Shown here one piece after another: positions 7,517 through 15,835 of a stretch of 32,826 nt of DNA (position 1 is its first letter; each line of letters begins with the position of its first letter). The translations under genes and the position numbers were made by a program. Source of the stretch: Candidatus Symbiothrix sp. (lineage in GTDB: Bacteria; Bacteroidota; Bacteroidia; Bacteroidales; Azobacteroidaceae); contig JAISKM010000088.1 of NCBI GenBank assembly GCA_031261285.1, positions 1 to 32,826 of the forward strand. Reading direction: 5' to 3'. The notes under the pieces were generated by a model. That model was given only the letters and a program-made list of their open reading frames with translations, made no database searches and was not told where the DNA came from.

Positions 7517-8833
7517 ATGTTTGAAAATTTAAGTGATAGATTAGAACGCTCGTTTAAGTTGCTGAAAGGCGAAGGTCGGATTACCGAAATTAACGTAGCA
7601 GAGACCCTGAAAGACGTGCGTAAGGCTCTTTTGGATGCCGACGTGAACTATAAAGTAGCGAAGACGTTTACCGACACCGTCAAAGAAAAAGCCCTCGGGC
7701 AAAACGTGTTGACCGCCGTCAAACCGAGCGAACTCATGGTCAAAATTGTCCATGACGAACTCGTGGCGTTGATGGGCGGCGAAACAGCCGAACTCAATCT
7801 CAAAAATAGTCCGGCCATCATTTTGATGTCCGGTTTGCAAGGTTCGGGAAAGACGACTTTCTCCGGCAAACTCGCCAAAATGCTCAAGGACAAGAAAAGC
7901 AAAAAGCCGTTGCTCGTGGCTGACGACATCTATCGTCCGGCTGCTATTGACCAGTTAAAGGTGCTTGGCGAACAAATCGGCGTACCTGTTTATTCCGAAG
8001 AAGGGAATAAAAATCCGGTCGAAATCGCGCAAAACGCCATCAAACAAGCCAAACAAAACGGCAACGACGTGATTATCATTGATACCGCCGGACGCTTAGC
8101 CGTCGACGAACAGATGATGACCGAAATTGCAGCCATCAAAAAAGCCGTCAACCCCAACGAAATCCTCTTTGTGGTGGATTCGATGACCGGTCAGGATGCT
8201 GTGAACACCGCCAAAGAATTTAACAACCGCCTCGATTTCACGGGCGTGGTGCTCACTAAATTGGACGGCGACACCCGCGGTGGGGCAGCCTTGTCTATCC
8301 GTACAGTGGTTGATAAGCCTATTAAATTCGTCGGAACAGGCGAAAAAATGGATGCCATTGACCCCTTTCACCCGGCACGTATGGCCGACCGTATTCTCGG
8401 AATGGGCGACATCGTTTCATTGGTTGAAAAGGCACAAGAACAGTTTGACGAAGAAGAAGCAAAACGCCTGCAACGGAAAATCGCGAAAAATCAGTTCGAT
8501 TTTAACGATTTTCTCGGTCAAATCAACCAAATCAAGAAAATGGGGAACATGAAAGACCTCGTTTCCATGATTCCCGGACTTGGTAAAGCCATGAAAGACG
8601 TGGACATCAAAGACGACGCGTTCAAACCCGTCGAAGCCATCATCCACTCCATGACGCCGGAAGAACGTGCGCATCCCGAAATTCTGAACGGAAACCGTAA
8701 AGCGCGCATCGCCAAAGGAAGCGGCACCAACCTCGCGGAAGTCAACAAACTCATCAAACAGTTTGAAGAAACCCGAAAAATGATGAAACTCATGGGTTCA
8801 AAAAAATTACCCGGAATGAAAGGGAAACGATAA
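7517..8833 (+). CDS. ffh: Signal recognition particle protein Ffh
   Basis: GTPase that binds signal sequences of nascent inner-membrane and secreted proteins together with SRP RNA and hands them to FtsY. 438 residues, normal length. The N domain (1-85) is followed by the G domain with G1 GLQGSGKTTFSGKLA (about 105-119), RPAAIDQL, DTAGRLAVDEQ, TKLDGDTRGGAAL and the GTGEKMDAIDPFHPARMADR closing loop. The M domain from about 325 contains MIPGLGK and the RNA/signal-binding helices (KGSGTNLAEVNKLIKQFEE), ending in a basic tail (KKLPGMKGKR). folD follows in the same direction after a repeat-containing gap. No SRP RNA gene was recognised in this window. Confidence 0.97.
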   Translation: MFENLSDRLERSFKLLKGEGRITEINVAETLKDVRKALLDADVNYKVAKTFTDTVKEKALGQNVLTAVKPSELMVKIVHDELVALMGGETAELNLKNSPAIILMSGLQGSGKTTFSGKLAKMLKDKKSKKPLLVADDIYRPAAIDQLKVLGEQIGVPVYSEEGNKNPVEIAQNAIKQAKQNGNDVIIIDTAGRLAVDEQMMTEIAAIKKAVNPNEILFVVDSMTGQDAVNTAKEFNNRLDFTGVVLTKLDGDTRGGAALSIRTVVDKPIKFVGTGEKMDAIDPFHPARMADRILGMGDIVSLVEKAQEQFDEEEAKRLQRKIAKNQFDFNDFLGQINQIKKMGNMKDLVSMIPGLGKAMKDVDIKDDAFKPVEAIIHSMTPEERAHPEILNGNRKARIAKGSGTNLAEVNKLIKQFEETRKMMKLMGSKKLPGMKGKR

Positions 8834-8843
8834 ATAAGAAGAG

Positions 8844-8943
8844 TGTCATTGCGGGCTTGACCCGCAATCCCATGAACCGGAGAGCAGACTTACGATGAGG
8901 GGATTGCGGGTATCCTGAACTTGATTCAGGACCTTCAATGACA
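8844..8943. repeat. Composite palindromic repeat between ffh and folD
   Basis: The outer arms TGTCATTG (from 8844) and CAATGACA (ending 8943) are inverted. Nested CAATCCC/GGGATTG arms and a small TCCTGAA-CTTGA-TTCAGGA hairpin lie inside. It belongs to the same general class as the repeats in uxaC. It could act as a weak terminator but has no T tract. Confidence 0.7.
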
Positions 8944-8959
8944 ATTAATATTAAAAACA

Positions 8960-9841
8960 ATGCAAATAATCGACGGAAAAGCAGTTAGTGCTCAAATAAA
9001 ATTGGAAATCGCTGCGGAAGTAGCGGCAATCATCGCTACGGGCGGCAAACGTCCGCACCTCGCCGCCATTCTGGTGGGACACGACGGCGGAAGCGAAACG
9101 TATGTTGCCAACAAAGTGCGCACCTGCGAAGAAGTAGGCTTCAAATCGTCACTCATTCGCTACGAAAGCGACGTGACCGAAGACGAACTCCTCGCTAAAG
9201 TCGTTGCCCTCAACAACGATCCCGACGTAGACGGATTTATCGTCCAACTGCCGCTTCCGAAGCATATTTCCGAACAAAAAGTCATTGAAACCATCGACTA
9301 TCGCAAAGATGTTGACGGCTTTCATCCGGTCAATGTCGGACGCATGTCCATTGGGTTGCCGTGCTTTGTTTCGGCAACGCCTGCCGGCATTTTAGAACTT
9401 CTCAAACGTTACGAGATCCCTACCGCCGGGAAACATTGCGTCGTGTTGGGTCGCAGCAATATTGTGGGCAAACCGGTTGCCGCGCTGATGATGCAAAAAG
9501 CCTATCCGGGCGATTGCACCGTGACCGTGTGCCACAGTCGCACAAAAAATATCGGCGACTATTGCCGTGAAGCCGACATTATCATCGCCGCACTCGGATC
9601 GCCTGAATTTTTGAAAGGCGACATGGTCAAAGACGGCGTGGTAGTCATTGACGTGGGCACCACGCGTGTGCCGTCCACAGAAACCAAATCGGGATTTAAA
9701 CTCAAGGGCGACGTCGCTTTTGACGAAGTCGCCCCCAGATGCAGTTATATTACCCCTGTGCCCGGTGGCGTGGGACCAATGACGATTATTTCATTGATGC
9801 GCAACACGTTGCTGGCAGGCAAAAAGGCGATTTATAACTAG
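8960..9841 (+). CDS. folD: Bifunctional methylenetetrahydrofolate dehydrogenase/cyclohydrolase
   Basis: Interconverts 5,10-methylene- and 10-formyl-tetrahydrofolate using NADP, supplying one-carbon units for purines and initiator formyl-Met-tRNA. 293 residues, normal length. The catalytic lysine motif [13 protein letters not shown] (K about 56), [24 protein letters not shown], the dinucleotide-binding [17 protein letters not shown], and the C-terminal [12 protein letters not shown] are all present. It is next to ffh with 126 bases between, and ends 7 bases before the convergent lipoprotein gene. Confidence 0.97.
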   Translation: MQIIDGKAVSAQIKLEIAAEVAAIIATGGKRPHLAAILVGHDGGSETYVANKVRTCEEVGFKSSLIRYESDVTEDELLAKVVALNNDPDVDGFIVQLPLPKHISEQKVIETIDYRKDVDGFHPVNVGRMSIGLPCFVSATPAGILELLKRYEIPTAGKHCVVLGRSNIVGKPVAALMMQKAYPGDCTVTVCHSRTKNIGDYCREADIIIAALGSPEFLKGDMVKDGVVVIDVGTTRVPSTETKSGFKLKGDVAFDEVAPRCSYITPVPGGVGPMTIISLMRNTLLAGKKAIYN

Positions 9842-9848
9842 AAAAATC

Positions 9849-10259
9849 TTATTTCCCGAACACAATTTTCCACTTACCGTCCCGTTTCACATACTTGGTG
9901 GTTTGTGTGTCCTCAGAACCGTCACCGGCGATGATTTTGGTCTTCACCGTTGCTGTTTCACCATCTTCGGCAATCGTTTCTTCCAGAATTTCAAAGCTTT
10001 TAATGCCCTCTTTCTTTTCAAAACCTTGCGTTGCACTTGCCTTTATTTTTTCGGCAACGGCTTTCACTTGTTCTTTGTCTGTTTCACCTTCACCGGTGTC
10101 AATGTTGGCAAAATAAATATCCAGACCCCTTTCGTAGTTTCCTTTTTGAAACTGAGTGTAGATACTTTTTTCGATGTCGGCAGGACTTTTACCGCCGCCA
10201 CAACTACTTACAGCCAATACTGCGATTGCTGCAACGAATAAACTCATTACTTTTTTCAT
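9849..10259 (-). CDS. Small lipoprotein, DUF4878-like
   Basis: 136 residues. A short signal peptide (MKKVMSLFVAAIAVLAVSS) ends in a lipobox with Cys20 (AVSSCGGG), so the mature protein should be lipid-anchored. The remainder (DIEKSIYTQFQKGNYERGLD ... ATVKTKIIAGDGSEDTQTTK ... YVKRDGKWKIVFGK) resembles the small NTF2-like fold of DUF4878 lipoproteins common in Bacteroidales; the closing V-KRDGKWKI pattern is typical. Function unknown. It is convergent with folD and upstream of the S9 peptidase gene on the same strand but separated from it by a repeat arm; no clear promoter box was found. Confidence 0.8.
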   Translation of the reverse strand: MKKVMSLFVAAIAVLAVSSCGGGKSPADIEKSIYTQFQKGNYERGLDIYFANIDTGEGETDKEQVKAVAEKIKASATQGFEKKEGIKSFEILEETIAEDGETATVKTKIIAGDGSEDTQTTKYVKRDGKWKIVFGK

Positions 10260-10294
10260 ACTTTTTTATTTAAAATTTATATTACCAATTTCGT

Positions 10295-10345
10295 TGTCAT
10301 TGCGTTGTGGGCTACGACCCGCGATCTCACCCGTAAGCCCCTGAT
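10295..10345. repeat. Degenerate arm of a palindromic repeat in the gap before the S9 peptidase end
   Basis: Starts TGTCATTGCG and contains a degenerate CCCGCGATC arm, resembling the repeat at 8844-8943. It lies between the lipoprotein and peptidase genes and has no coding content. Confidence 0.5.
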
Positions 10346-10355
10346 ATTAAATTCA

Positions 10356-12920
10356 TTAGCGTTCGGGATACAGTGCTTCCCACCATTGAGGTTGCTCTTT
10401 GAGCCATTTGGCAAACCACGCGTAGATGGTTTTGTTCCACTCAATACGGTGTTCGTAGCCCGTGATGCCGTGATTTTCGTCTTTCACTGTGACAAATTCA
10501 ACGTTTTTCCCGAGCACTTTCAGGGCATTGTACATCTGAATACTTTCGCCGATGGGGACGTTGGTATCGACCGTTCCGTGCAATAACAGCAACGGCGTAT
10601 TGATTTTGTCGGCTTGAAACAGCGGACTTTGTTTGACATACAAACCGGGATTGTTCCACGGATAACTGTCCGCACTCGCCACTCCACTGTAACCCACGCC
10701 CCAGTAGCCCTCACCCCAATAACTGGAGATGGCACTGATGCCGGCATGCGAAACAGCGGCCGCAAAAAGTTGGGTTTGTGTTTGCAAATATTGCGTCATA
10801 AATCCACCGTATGAAGCACCGATACAACCGATTTTGAGTGTGTCTACAAACGGGTGTTCGCTTGCAAATTTCCGCGTGCCTTCGATGATTTCGCCGGCTG
10901 TTCGCTTGCCCCACGCATTGACGTGACGGGCGGCAAATTCTTGTCCGTAACCTGTTGTGCCGGAAGGATTTAGCGTATAAACGACATAGCCTTGTGCAGC
11001 ATAACATTGCAACGGATACGATGCCTCAAATGTGCGTGCCGTAGGCGATGTGCCACCATAATAGTAAACAATCATCGGGTATTTTTTCGCCGGATCAAAA
11101 TTGGGGGGTAACAAGTAGCGTCCTTCAATCGTAGAGCCGTCTTGTGCCGTGAAATTCCACGATTCCACAGGCGACAAAGCCAATTCGTCCAACTGACCGG
11201 CAAACGGGTCGTCCAGCAACGTTGATTTTTTTGTATTCAAATCATAAGAATACAAGCGGTAAGCATTCGTTGCTTTTTCGCCTTGAAACAGTGCAACCGG
11301 CTGCGTATCAGCCACTTGAAATGTTTTAATTAAATCTTCCGGTAAGTCCAACAGCGTGTAGACTGCTGTTTTCGGATTGTATTGATAAATCCGCATACAA
11401 TCCTTGTCCTCCGCTTTGAAATAAATTTTATTGTCGTAAGCCGACCATTCCGCGTCCTCGATGCTTGGATTAAAATCCTTCGTAACCGGCTCAATATGTT
11501 TCGTTTGCAAGTTGTAAATATACGCCTGCGCGTCGTAATCGTTGGAAATTTGTTCGTCCGGCAAATTTTCACCTAATTTATTAAATGCTGCAGCCGCGCC
11601 TGTAATCAAAATTTCGTTTCGGCCGGGCGAATAATTCGCGCCCTTGATAAACGCGTCTGTCAACAAACTGTCGAGTTGCAATGTTTTTAAATCCAGTTCA
11701 TAAATTGTTTCGACTGAAAATGGACGCTTGGTGTAATCTTCCTCTCGCTGCAACAGCAACGCTTTTTGACTGTCGCGACTGATGTCGACAATGTAAATGC
11801 TGCTGCGCCCAAACAAAATTTGCTGCATCGTACGGTCGACAAGTGAATAAACATACAGCGCATTGCGTCCGCGAAACGCCCCGGAACGGTCGCTGGGCGA
11901 CAATACACGTTTCAAATCGCCTGTATCTTCCGGAATTTCCTCCCGCCGCGAAATGAGAATCGATTGCGCATCCGGCGTCACCTGATACGAATCAAACGGA
12001 ATGTCTTCCACCCAAACCGTTTCTTTCAAACTTGGAATATCGATTAACACTAAATCCTTATCAGTCTTGCCTTTACGTGAATAAATCAGCTGATTTTTCC
12101 CTTTCATCCAGCGCGGATTTACGTCTGACGGCAGGCGCGTAATCAGCTTGTTGGTTTTCAGTTCGCGCACTTCTTGAGCCAATACCGTATTTTTTCCGCC
12201 CGGGTAAAGATTTTTTGTATTAACCACATAATATTGTCCGGTAGGCGACAATGAAGCACCTGTCAGACGGTTGCCTTCCAAAATATCATTGATAAAAATG
12301 CGTCGTTTGGAGTCTGTAGAAAGGACTATTTGTGCCAGACTATCCTTTTTATCGGGAGTAATCGCTGCTTTAAGTTCGGAAGGTTGATCCGATGTTGCCA
12401 ATCGTTTGATAATCACCTCGTAGCGATGCGGCTCCAGCGTCAAATCAATCGAAAGTTTTTTTGCTTTTTGCAGACTGTCTTCCACCGTTTCTTTTGCTTT
12501 TTCGCGCTTACCATTAATATACACTTCCAACATATCGGTCGCAGAAATGTCAAGTTTTGCCTCACAATAGCGGTCGGCATCCATATTAAACGCCAGCAGT
12601 TGCACCGTATAGTCGCCGGTAGACGTATTGTTTAAAATATGATTTGAAGTAGTATTTGTACCATTGCTTAGCGTCAAAACACTATCTGCCGCCGCAGTCA
12701 AAATCGTCTGACTTTCGCGCACTTCACCGGCACTCACAATCGTCTGAAGCAATTTCTTGTCCTCAAATGCTTTTTTATTCACATCCGTACTGTCCAGCAA
12801 AATCGGCTTATGCACCGAAATCGCCGGCGATGCCTTGACTTTCAACACAGGAATAGCCGTTTGAGCAAAGCCATTCAAACTCATGCACAAACACACAACA
12901 AAAAGGGTTAGCTGTTTCAT
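10356..12920 (-). CDS. Exported S9-family prolyl oligopeptidase / DPP-IV-like peptidase
   Basis: An 854-residue serine peptidase expected in the periplasm or outside the cell, cleaving short peptides. The signal peptide is MKQLTLFVVCLCMSLNGFAQ. Residues about 150-590 form a beta-propeller-like region (GASLSPTGQYYVVNTKNLYP, IYIVDISRDSQKALLL). The C-terminal alpha/beta hydrolase domain carries the nucleophile motif GASYGGFM, the acid in LLLHGTVDTNVP and the histidine in DENHGITGYEHR. The open frame extends to 13004, but the start at 12920 is preferred because it gives a signal peptide and a TATCTTTG box lies at 12941-12948, inside the longer version. Exact substrate preference cannot be read. 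Confidence 0.93.
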   Translation of the reverse strand: MKQLTLFVVCLCMSLNGFAQTAIPVLKVKASPAISVHKPILLDSTDVNKKAFEDKKLLQTIVSAGEVRESQTILTAAADSVLTLSNGTNTTSNHILNNTSTGDYTVQLLAFNMDADRYCEAKLDISATDMLEVYINGKREKAKETVEDSLQKAKKLSIDLTLEPHRYEVIIKRLATSDQPSELKAAITPDKKDSLAQIVLSTDSKRRIFINDILEGNRLTGASLSPTGQYYVVNTKNLYPGGKNTVLAQEVRELKTNKLITRLPSDVNPRWMKGKNQLIYSRKGKTDKDLVLIDIPSLKETVWVEDIPFDSYQVTPDAQSILISRREEIPEDTGDLKRVLSPSDRSGAFRGRNALYVYSLVDRTMQQILFGRSSIYIVDISRDSQKALLLQREEDYTKRPFSVETIYELDLKTLQLDSLLTDAFIKGANYSPGRNEILITGAAAAFNKLGENLPDEQISNDYDAQAYIYNLQTKHIEPVTKDFNPSIEDAEWSAYDNKIYFKAEDKDCMRIYQYNPKTAVYTLLDLPEDLIKTFQVADTQPVALFQGEKATNAYRLYSYDLNTKKSTLLDDPFAGQLDELALSPVESWNFTAQDGSTIEGRYLLPPNFDPAKKYPMIVYYYGGTSPTARTFEASYPLQCYAAQGYVVYTLNPSGTTGYGQEFAARHVNAWGKRTAGEIIEGTRKFASEHPFVDTLKIGCIGASYGGFMTQYLQTQTQLFAAAVSHAGISAISSYWGEGYWGVGYSGVASADSYPWNNPGLYVKQSPLFQADKINTPLLLLHGTVDTNVPIGESIQMYNALKVLGKNVEFVTVKDENHGITGYEHRIEWNKTIYAWFAKWLKEQPQWWEALYPER

Positions 12921-12940
12921 CTCGCTTATTTTAATTTTTG

Positions 12941-12948
12941 CAAAGATA
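12941..12948 (-). promoter_or_regulatory. -7 promoter box of the S9 peptidase gene
   Basis: The minus strand reads TATCTTTG, 20 bases before the chosen start at 12920. It excludes the longer open frame as the translated product. Confidence 0.65.
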
Positions 12949-13128
12949 CTAATTTTTTTTTTCAAACCTCTGAAAAACAAAATTTTATCTACAAAAGTTT
13001 CCACAATGGGTAACGATATAGAAACGAGCGAACTACTTTGCTCTGCTGCGTTTTACCTGTATTTCAAATAACTCACGACAAAATTACAAATAATTCAAAA
13101 CTCCCGCACCGGGATTGTTTATTAAAAA

Positions 13129-13192
13129 GAAAGAGACCCGCTCAGGAAAAACGAAACGAAACTATGTACAAAAACCCTGCGGGCTCTCTTTC
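13129..13192. terminator. Long inverted repeat, probable terminator of the FISUMP protein operon
   Basis: Arms 13129-13141 and 13179-13192 pair over 13 bases (GAAAGAGACCCGC with its complement plus one bulge) around a 37-base loop. On the minus strand the stem is followed by a T-rich stretch, so it can end transcription from the gene at 13287-14921. The rest of 12949-13286 holds nothing else that I can identify. Confidence 0.6.
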
Positions 13193-13286
13193 TTATTAGG
13201 ATGTATTATGGTTGTCGACGTCACATCAGTTGCCGTTTGATATAATTGCAAACATAATCAAAGTCAAATTGAGTTTGCATGGTTTA

Positions 13287-14921
13287 TTATTTCGCACAGC
13301 GAACGCTTCGACGAAAATATTTATAATTCCAGCAGCAGCCTGTGGTGTCAACTTGAACAGCGTGCTGGCCATTGCCATAAATATATGCGGGATACATATA
13401 TGTTCCATTAGAGCTACTCGCTGTTATATAAACTGCACTTTGGGCGACCATCGCTTTATCAATAGTTTCCGGTGATGAACTTTGCCCCACTAAAAGCATA
13501 TTCATTCCATGGCCCGCGGCAAATGAGACACCAGGTAGCCCATAAGTTCCAAAACCAACGGACGTCACTGTAGAAATCAGGGCGTTGGCGGCATTTTGGT
13601 CTTTACTCCCCCAAGTATTATTGCCGGGGTTAGCAGTACTAAATTGGTTAGCATGTTCATTGAGATAAGTGATCATCGTCTTCCACTCAGTTCTTGTAGG
13701 TATATGCCAGCCATCGGGACATATACCTTGTTGATTCACAAGATCTACATTAGCGTATGACGCTCCATCGGTTACCTTCATCGCAGCAGCCCAGTTGTAT
13801 AGATAGCCTATCCGGCCGCCGGCATATATCGGATTTTTAACCTGGTCATCTGTAAGACCACCCGGCCGGCAATATGCCGGAGTAGTCGCTGCTGTTTCAC
13901 TTTGTGTGTAAGCGATACCACTTTCCGTAGCTTGCGGTTTGTAAGCCAAATTCTCAGCCATCCATTTCACGCCATCAATCTCTATGGTTTTATATACCTG
14001 ACCATCACGCGAGTCGTACAGGGTATTGTCGCTAACATTAACAACGAAAATATTAGACGTAACATGATTGCCATCCGTTGATTTAGCTGTGATAGTCGTA
14101 CTACCTATATTATCTACAAGACTTGTAGTTGTAACCAAACCGGAAGAATTAACAGTAGCCACACTTTCATCGCTACTAAACCAATCAACCGTTTTAATAC
14201 TGGCACCATCCGGAAGAACCGTTGGCGTTAGTTGATACGTATCGCCCAAAGACAAGTTAGCAGGAGAGGCAGCATTTGAAGGACCAGCGATGGTAATTGT
14301 CTGAACCGGAATCCCTACTTGAATAGTAAAGGGATCGCTTGAAACACCATCCAAAGAAGCAGTGACAGTCGTAATACCGTTATGGATACCGGTGACTGTG
14401 GCGGTATTGACACTACCTTCGAGTTGATCAACTATGGCTACCGAAGGATTGTTTCCTCCCCAGTTGACTGTGGTCCAACCGGCGTTGACAGGAAGGACGG
14501 TCGCTGTTAGGGTCTGTGTGCCATCAACAACGACATGCCCCGCAGGATCGGCAGAAATAGTGATACTTTCAGGAACCGGACCGCTACCACCTCCTGCATT
14601 AGCCAATGCCCAACCATTAGTGCCTTGCCAAATATAAACACCGGATTCCAAACCGGCACCACCGAGGTTGTAGACCATCAAACCCGATTCCAATAAGTCA
14701 GTATTTTCTACAATATCAATCCATTCATTAGGAAGTGCGTCCGCCACTGTCAAAGTGACTTGAGGTAGAAGAAGGCCACCGGATGTGGAAGAACTTAAGT
14801 CAAGCACAGCGCCCGGCGTGATTGGATCATCGGCATTGCCGCCGATTTTGACTTGTGCCTTTGTTTGTGAACTTACCAACAATGTGGCAACCAACAGAAC
14901 GAATAATTTTGTTTGTTTCAT
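13287..14921 (-). CDS. Secreted multidomain protein: N-terminal module, two Big_2 domains, FISUMP domain
   Basis: 544 residues. A signal peptide (MKQTKLFVLLVATLLVSSQTKA) leads into a module of about 90 residues (VKIGG...GAVLDLSSSTSGGLLLPQV ... GVYIWQGTNGWALA) that is shared with the neighbouring 116-residue protein. Two bacterial Ig-like Big_2 domains follow, about 118-203 and 208-297 (TLTATVLPVNAGWTTVNW; TYQLTPTVLPDGASIKTVDW). The C-terminal part, about 303-544, is a Fibrobacter succinogenes major paralogous (FISUMP) domain: DGQVYKTIEIDGVKWMAENL, CPDGWHIPTRTEWKTM and the final RRSVRCAK. Such proteins are surface or extracellular in Bacteroidota; the ligand is unknown. It lies 69 bases downstream of the 116-residue gene with no promoter box between, so it is probably co-transcribed behind the leader RNA at 15390-15660. 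Confidence 0.85.
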   Translation of the reverse strand: MKQTKLFVLLVATLLVSSQTKAQVKIGGNADDPITPGAVLDLSSSTSGGLLLPQVTLTVADALPNEWIDIVENTDLLESGLMVYNLGGAGLESGVYIWQGTNGWALANAGGGSGPVPESITISADPAGHVVVDGTQTLTATVLPVNAGWTTVNWGGNNPSVAIVDQLEGSVNTATVTGIHNGITTVTASLDGVSSDPFTIQVGIPVQTITIAGPSNAASPANLSLGDTYQLTPTVLPDGASIKTVDWFSSDESVATVNSSGLVTTTSLVDNIGSTTITAKSTDGNHVTSNIFVVNVSDNTLYDSRDGQVYKTIEIDGVKWMAENLAYKPQATESGIAYTQSETAATTPAYCRPGGLTDDQVKNPIYAGGRIGYLYNWAAAMKVTDGASYANVDLVNQQGICPDGWHIPTRTEWKTMITYLNEHANQFSTANPGNNTWGSKDQNAANALISTVTSVGFGTYGLPGVSFAAGHGMNMLLVGQSSSPETIDKAMVAQSAVYITASSSNGTYMYPAYIYGNGQHAVQVDTTGCCWNYKYFRRSVRCAK

Positions 14922-14990
14922 CTTGCTAATTTTTTAAATTTGTAATTTTTTTTAATCATGTCTATCACTAAAATCATCATAAATCATAAT

Positions 14991-15341
14991 TTAAGACACT
15001 TCAGCCAACAATTTCCACCCGGCCGATGACCAATAATAAACCCCGATAAGAATATCGGTAGAAGTAGTTTCATCAACTGCTGCTGTTTTATTATAAACCA
15101 AGAGACCAACAACGGCGTGGGGATCGGTTTCACTGGGAAAATCAACAGGCAAAGCCGTGAGTTGGGTGATTTCTACTTGCGGCAGGAGCAAGCCGCCTTT
15201 TGTGCCATCCAACTGAAGGATGATACCAGTATTGGCACTCGGGGCATCACCATCACCAATGGAAACTTGAGCAGTGATTGGCAACCAATTACCGGTTACT
15301 AAAAGAGTGGTAACCAGCAAAAATAAAAATGTTTTTTTCAT
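14991..15341 (-). CDS. Small exported protein equal to the N-terminal module of its neighbour
   Basis: 116 residues from the ATG at 15341 (MKKTFLFLLVTTLLVTGNWL...). The signal peptide is followed by a module (VSIGDGDAPSANTGIILQLD, KGGLLLPQVEITQLTALP, VVGLLVYNKTA, GVYYWSSAGWKLL) that aligns with residues 23-110 of the 544-residue protein downstream. It has no Big_2 or FISUMP part, so it is a stand-alone module or a cut-down duplicate. The longer open frame to 15443 is rejected because it would run back through the hairpin and T tract of the upstream RNA. The signal-peptide codons for LVTGNWLP contain seven-base periodic sequence (AGTAACC GGTAATT GGTTGCC, minus strand). Function unknown. Confidence 0.75.
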   Translation of the reverse strand: MKKTFLFLLVTTLLVTGNWLPITAQVSIGDGDAPSANTGIILQLDGTKGGLLLPQVEITQLTALPVDFPSETDPHAVVGLLVYNKTAAVDETTSTDILIGVYYWSSAGWKLLAEVS

Positions 15342-15380
15342 TTGAATATAATTTTTCGCCTCCCTGTCCCCTCCGTTCGG

Positions 15381-15388
15381 CAAATTTA
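15381..15388 (-). promoter_or_regulatory. Possible internal -7 box before the 116-residue protein gene
   Basis: The minus strand reads TAAATTTG, just past the T tract of the leader RNA. No matching -33 box is seen, and the homologous position in the second copy (near 32685) lacks it, so read-through from the leader promoter is an alternative. Confidence 0.35.
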
Positions 15389-15389
15389 A

Positions 15390-15660
15390 ACATAAAAAAA
15401 GCGCAGGAACTGTTAAACTTATCCAATTATCAGGTTCTCGCAAAACCCCAGAAACAGATAAGCAACAGACCTACGCTCTATTGTATATAACAAATTATAC
15501 ACAAATAGAACGCAAGCATTTTGTTAACTACCCTGTTTCCTTTCAAAACTTTGCGAGATTTGATAATTAGGATAATATTTTAAACGCTTTCGTTTAATCC
15601 AAAAAGTCTTTCTAAACACTACTAACAACGCTTTGTCAACATTTTGTGGTTTAGAAGTTG
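15390..15660 (-). ncRNA. Structured leader RNA, copy A (about 270 bases), before the FISUMP protein operon
   Basis: Homologous to 32414-32683 (+). Over about 95 bases from the -33 box through the 5' hairpin the two copies are roughly 80% identical by eye. 5' hairpin: 15650-15657 with 15608-15616, plus an inner seven-pair stem (TGTTGAC with GTTAGTA, allowing G-T pairs). A TAAACG-AAAG-CGTTTA hairpin follows. A long pairing joins 15551-15575 to 15421-15444, enclosing GAAACAG/CTGTTTC and an apical stem 15473-15490/15496-15513. A 3' hairpin (15464-15476 with 15401-15414) precedes a run of seven T. The 3' hairpin and the long pairing cross, so they probably exclude each other, as in an attenuator. 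The family is not one I recognise. Confidence 0.75.
15394..15476 (-). terminator. 3' hairpin and T tract of leader RNA copy A
   Basis: GCGTAGG/CCTGCGC (with one T-G pair) and CTGTT/AACAG on the minus strand, followed by TTTTTTT (15394-15400). Copy B has GCGTGAG/CTCACGC and CTATT/AATAG at the same place: different bases, same pairing. Confidence 0.65.
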
Positions 15661-15663
15661 GTG

Positions 15664-15695
15664 CAAAGGAAAGCATTTTTTTTCAAACTACCAAA
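15664..15695 (-). promoter_or_regulatory. Promoter of leader RNA copy A
   Basis: -33 box TTTG (15692-15695), exactly 20 bases, then -7 box TTCCTTTG (15664-15671). Copy B has TTTG, 20 bases, TTACTTTG. Both have a run of eight A between the boxes. Confidence 0.75.
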
Positions 15696-15745
15696 TAATT
15701 TGACAAAAAATGCAAAAAAAATTTAACCGCTGAAAGCCTTGTAAG

Positions 15746-15780
15746 TTAAAAACCCTGCATCATTTCAAGATGCAGGGTTT
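15746..15780 (-). terminator. Terminator of the str cluster (after fusA)
   Basis: A 12-base stem, 15750-15761 with 15769-15780, around a 7-base loop, followed on the minus strand by a T run (15748-15752). It lies 55 bases downstream of the fusA stop. Confidence 0.85.
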
Positions 15781-15785
15781 ATTTG

Positions 15786-15806
15786 TAGGGGCGTATTGTA
15801 CACGCC
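15786..15806. repeat. Small palindromic repeat GGGCGT-ATTGT-ACACGCCC
   Basis: A short hairpin between the fusA stop and its terminator. I recall the GGGGCGTATTG...CGCCC type as a common dispersed repeat in Bacteroidota genomes. Confidence 0.5.
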
Positions 15807-15835
15807 CTTTACGATGACGGGTATACCACCCGGAA

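Noticed and set aside
13129-13192. Inverted repeat as ends of an insertion sequence
   Set aside because: Only 37 bases lie between the arms and no transposase is near; a terminator fits better.
15342-15443. N-terminal extension of the 116-residue protein
   Set aside because: It would be translated through the hairpin and T tract of the leader RNA; the ATG at 15341 gives a normal signal peptide.
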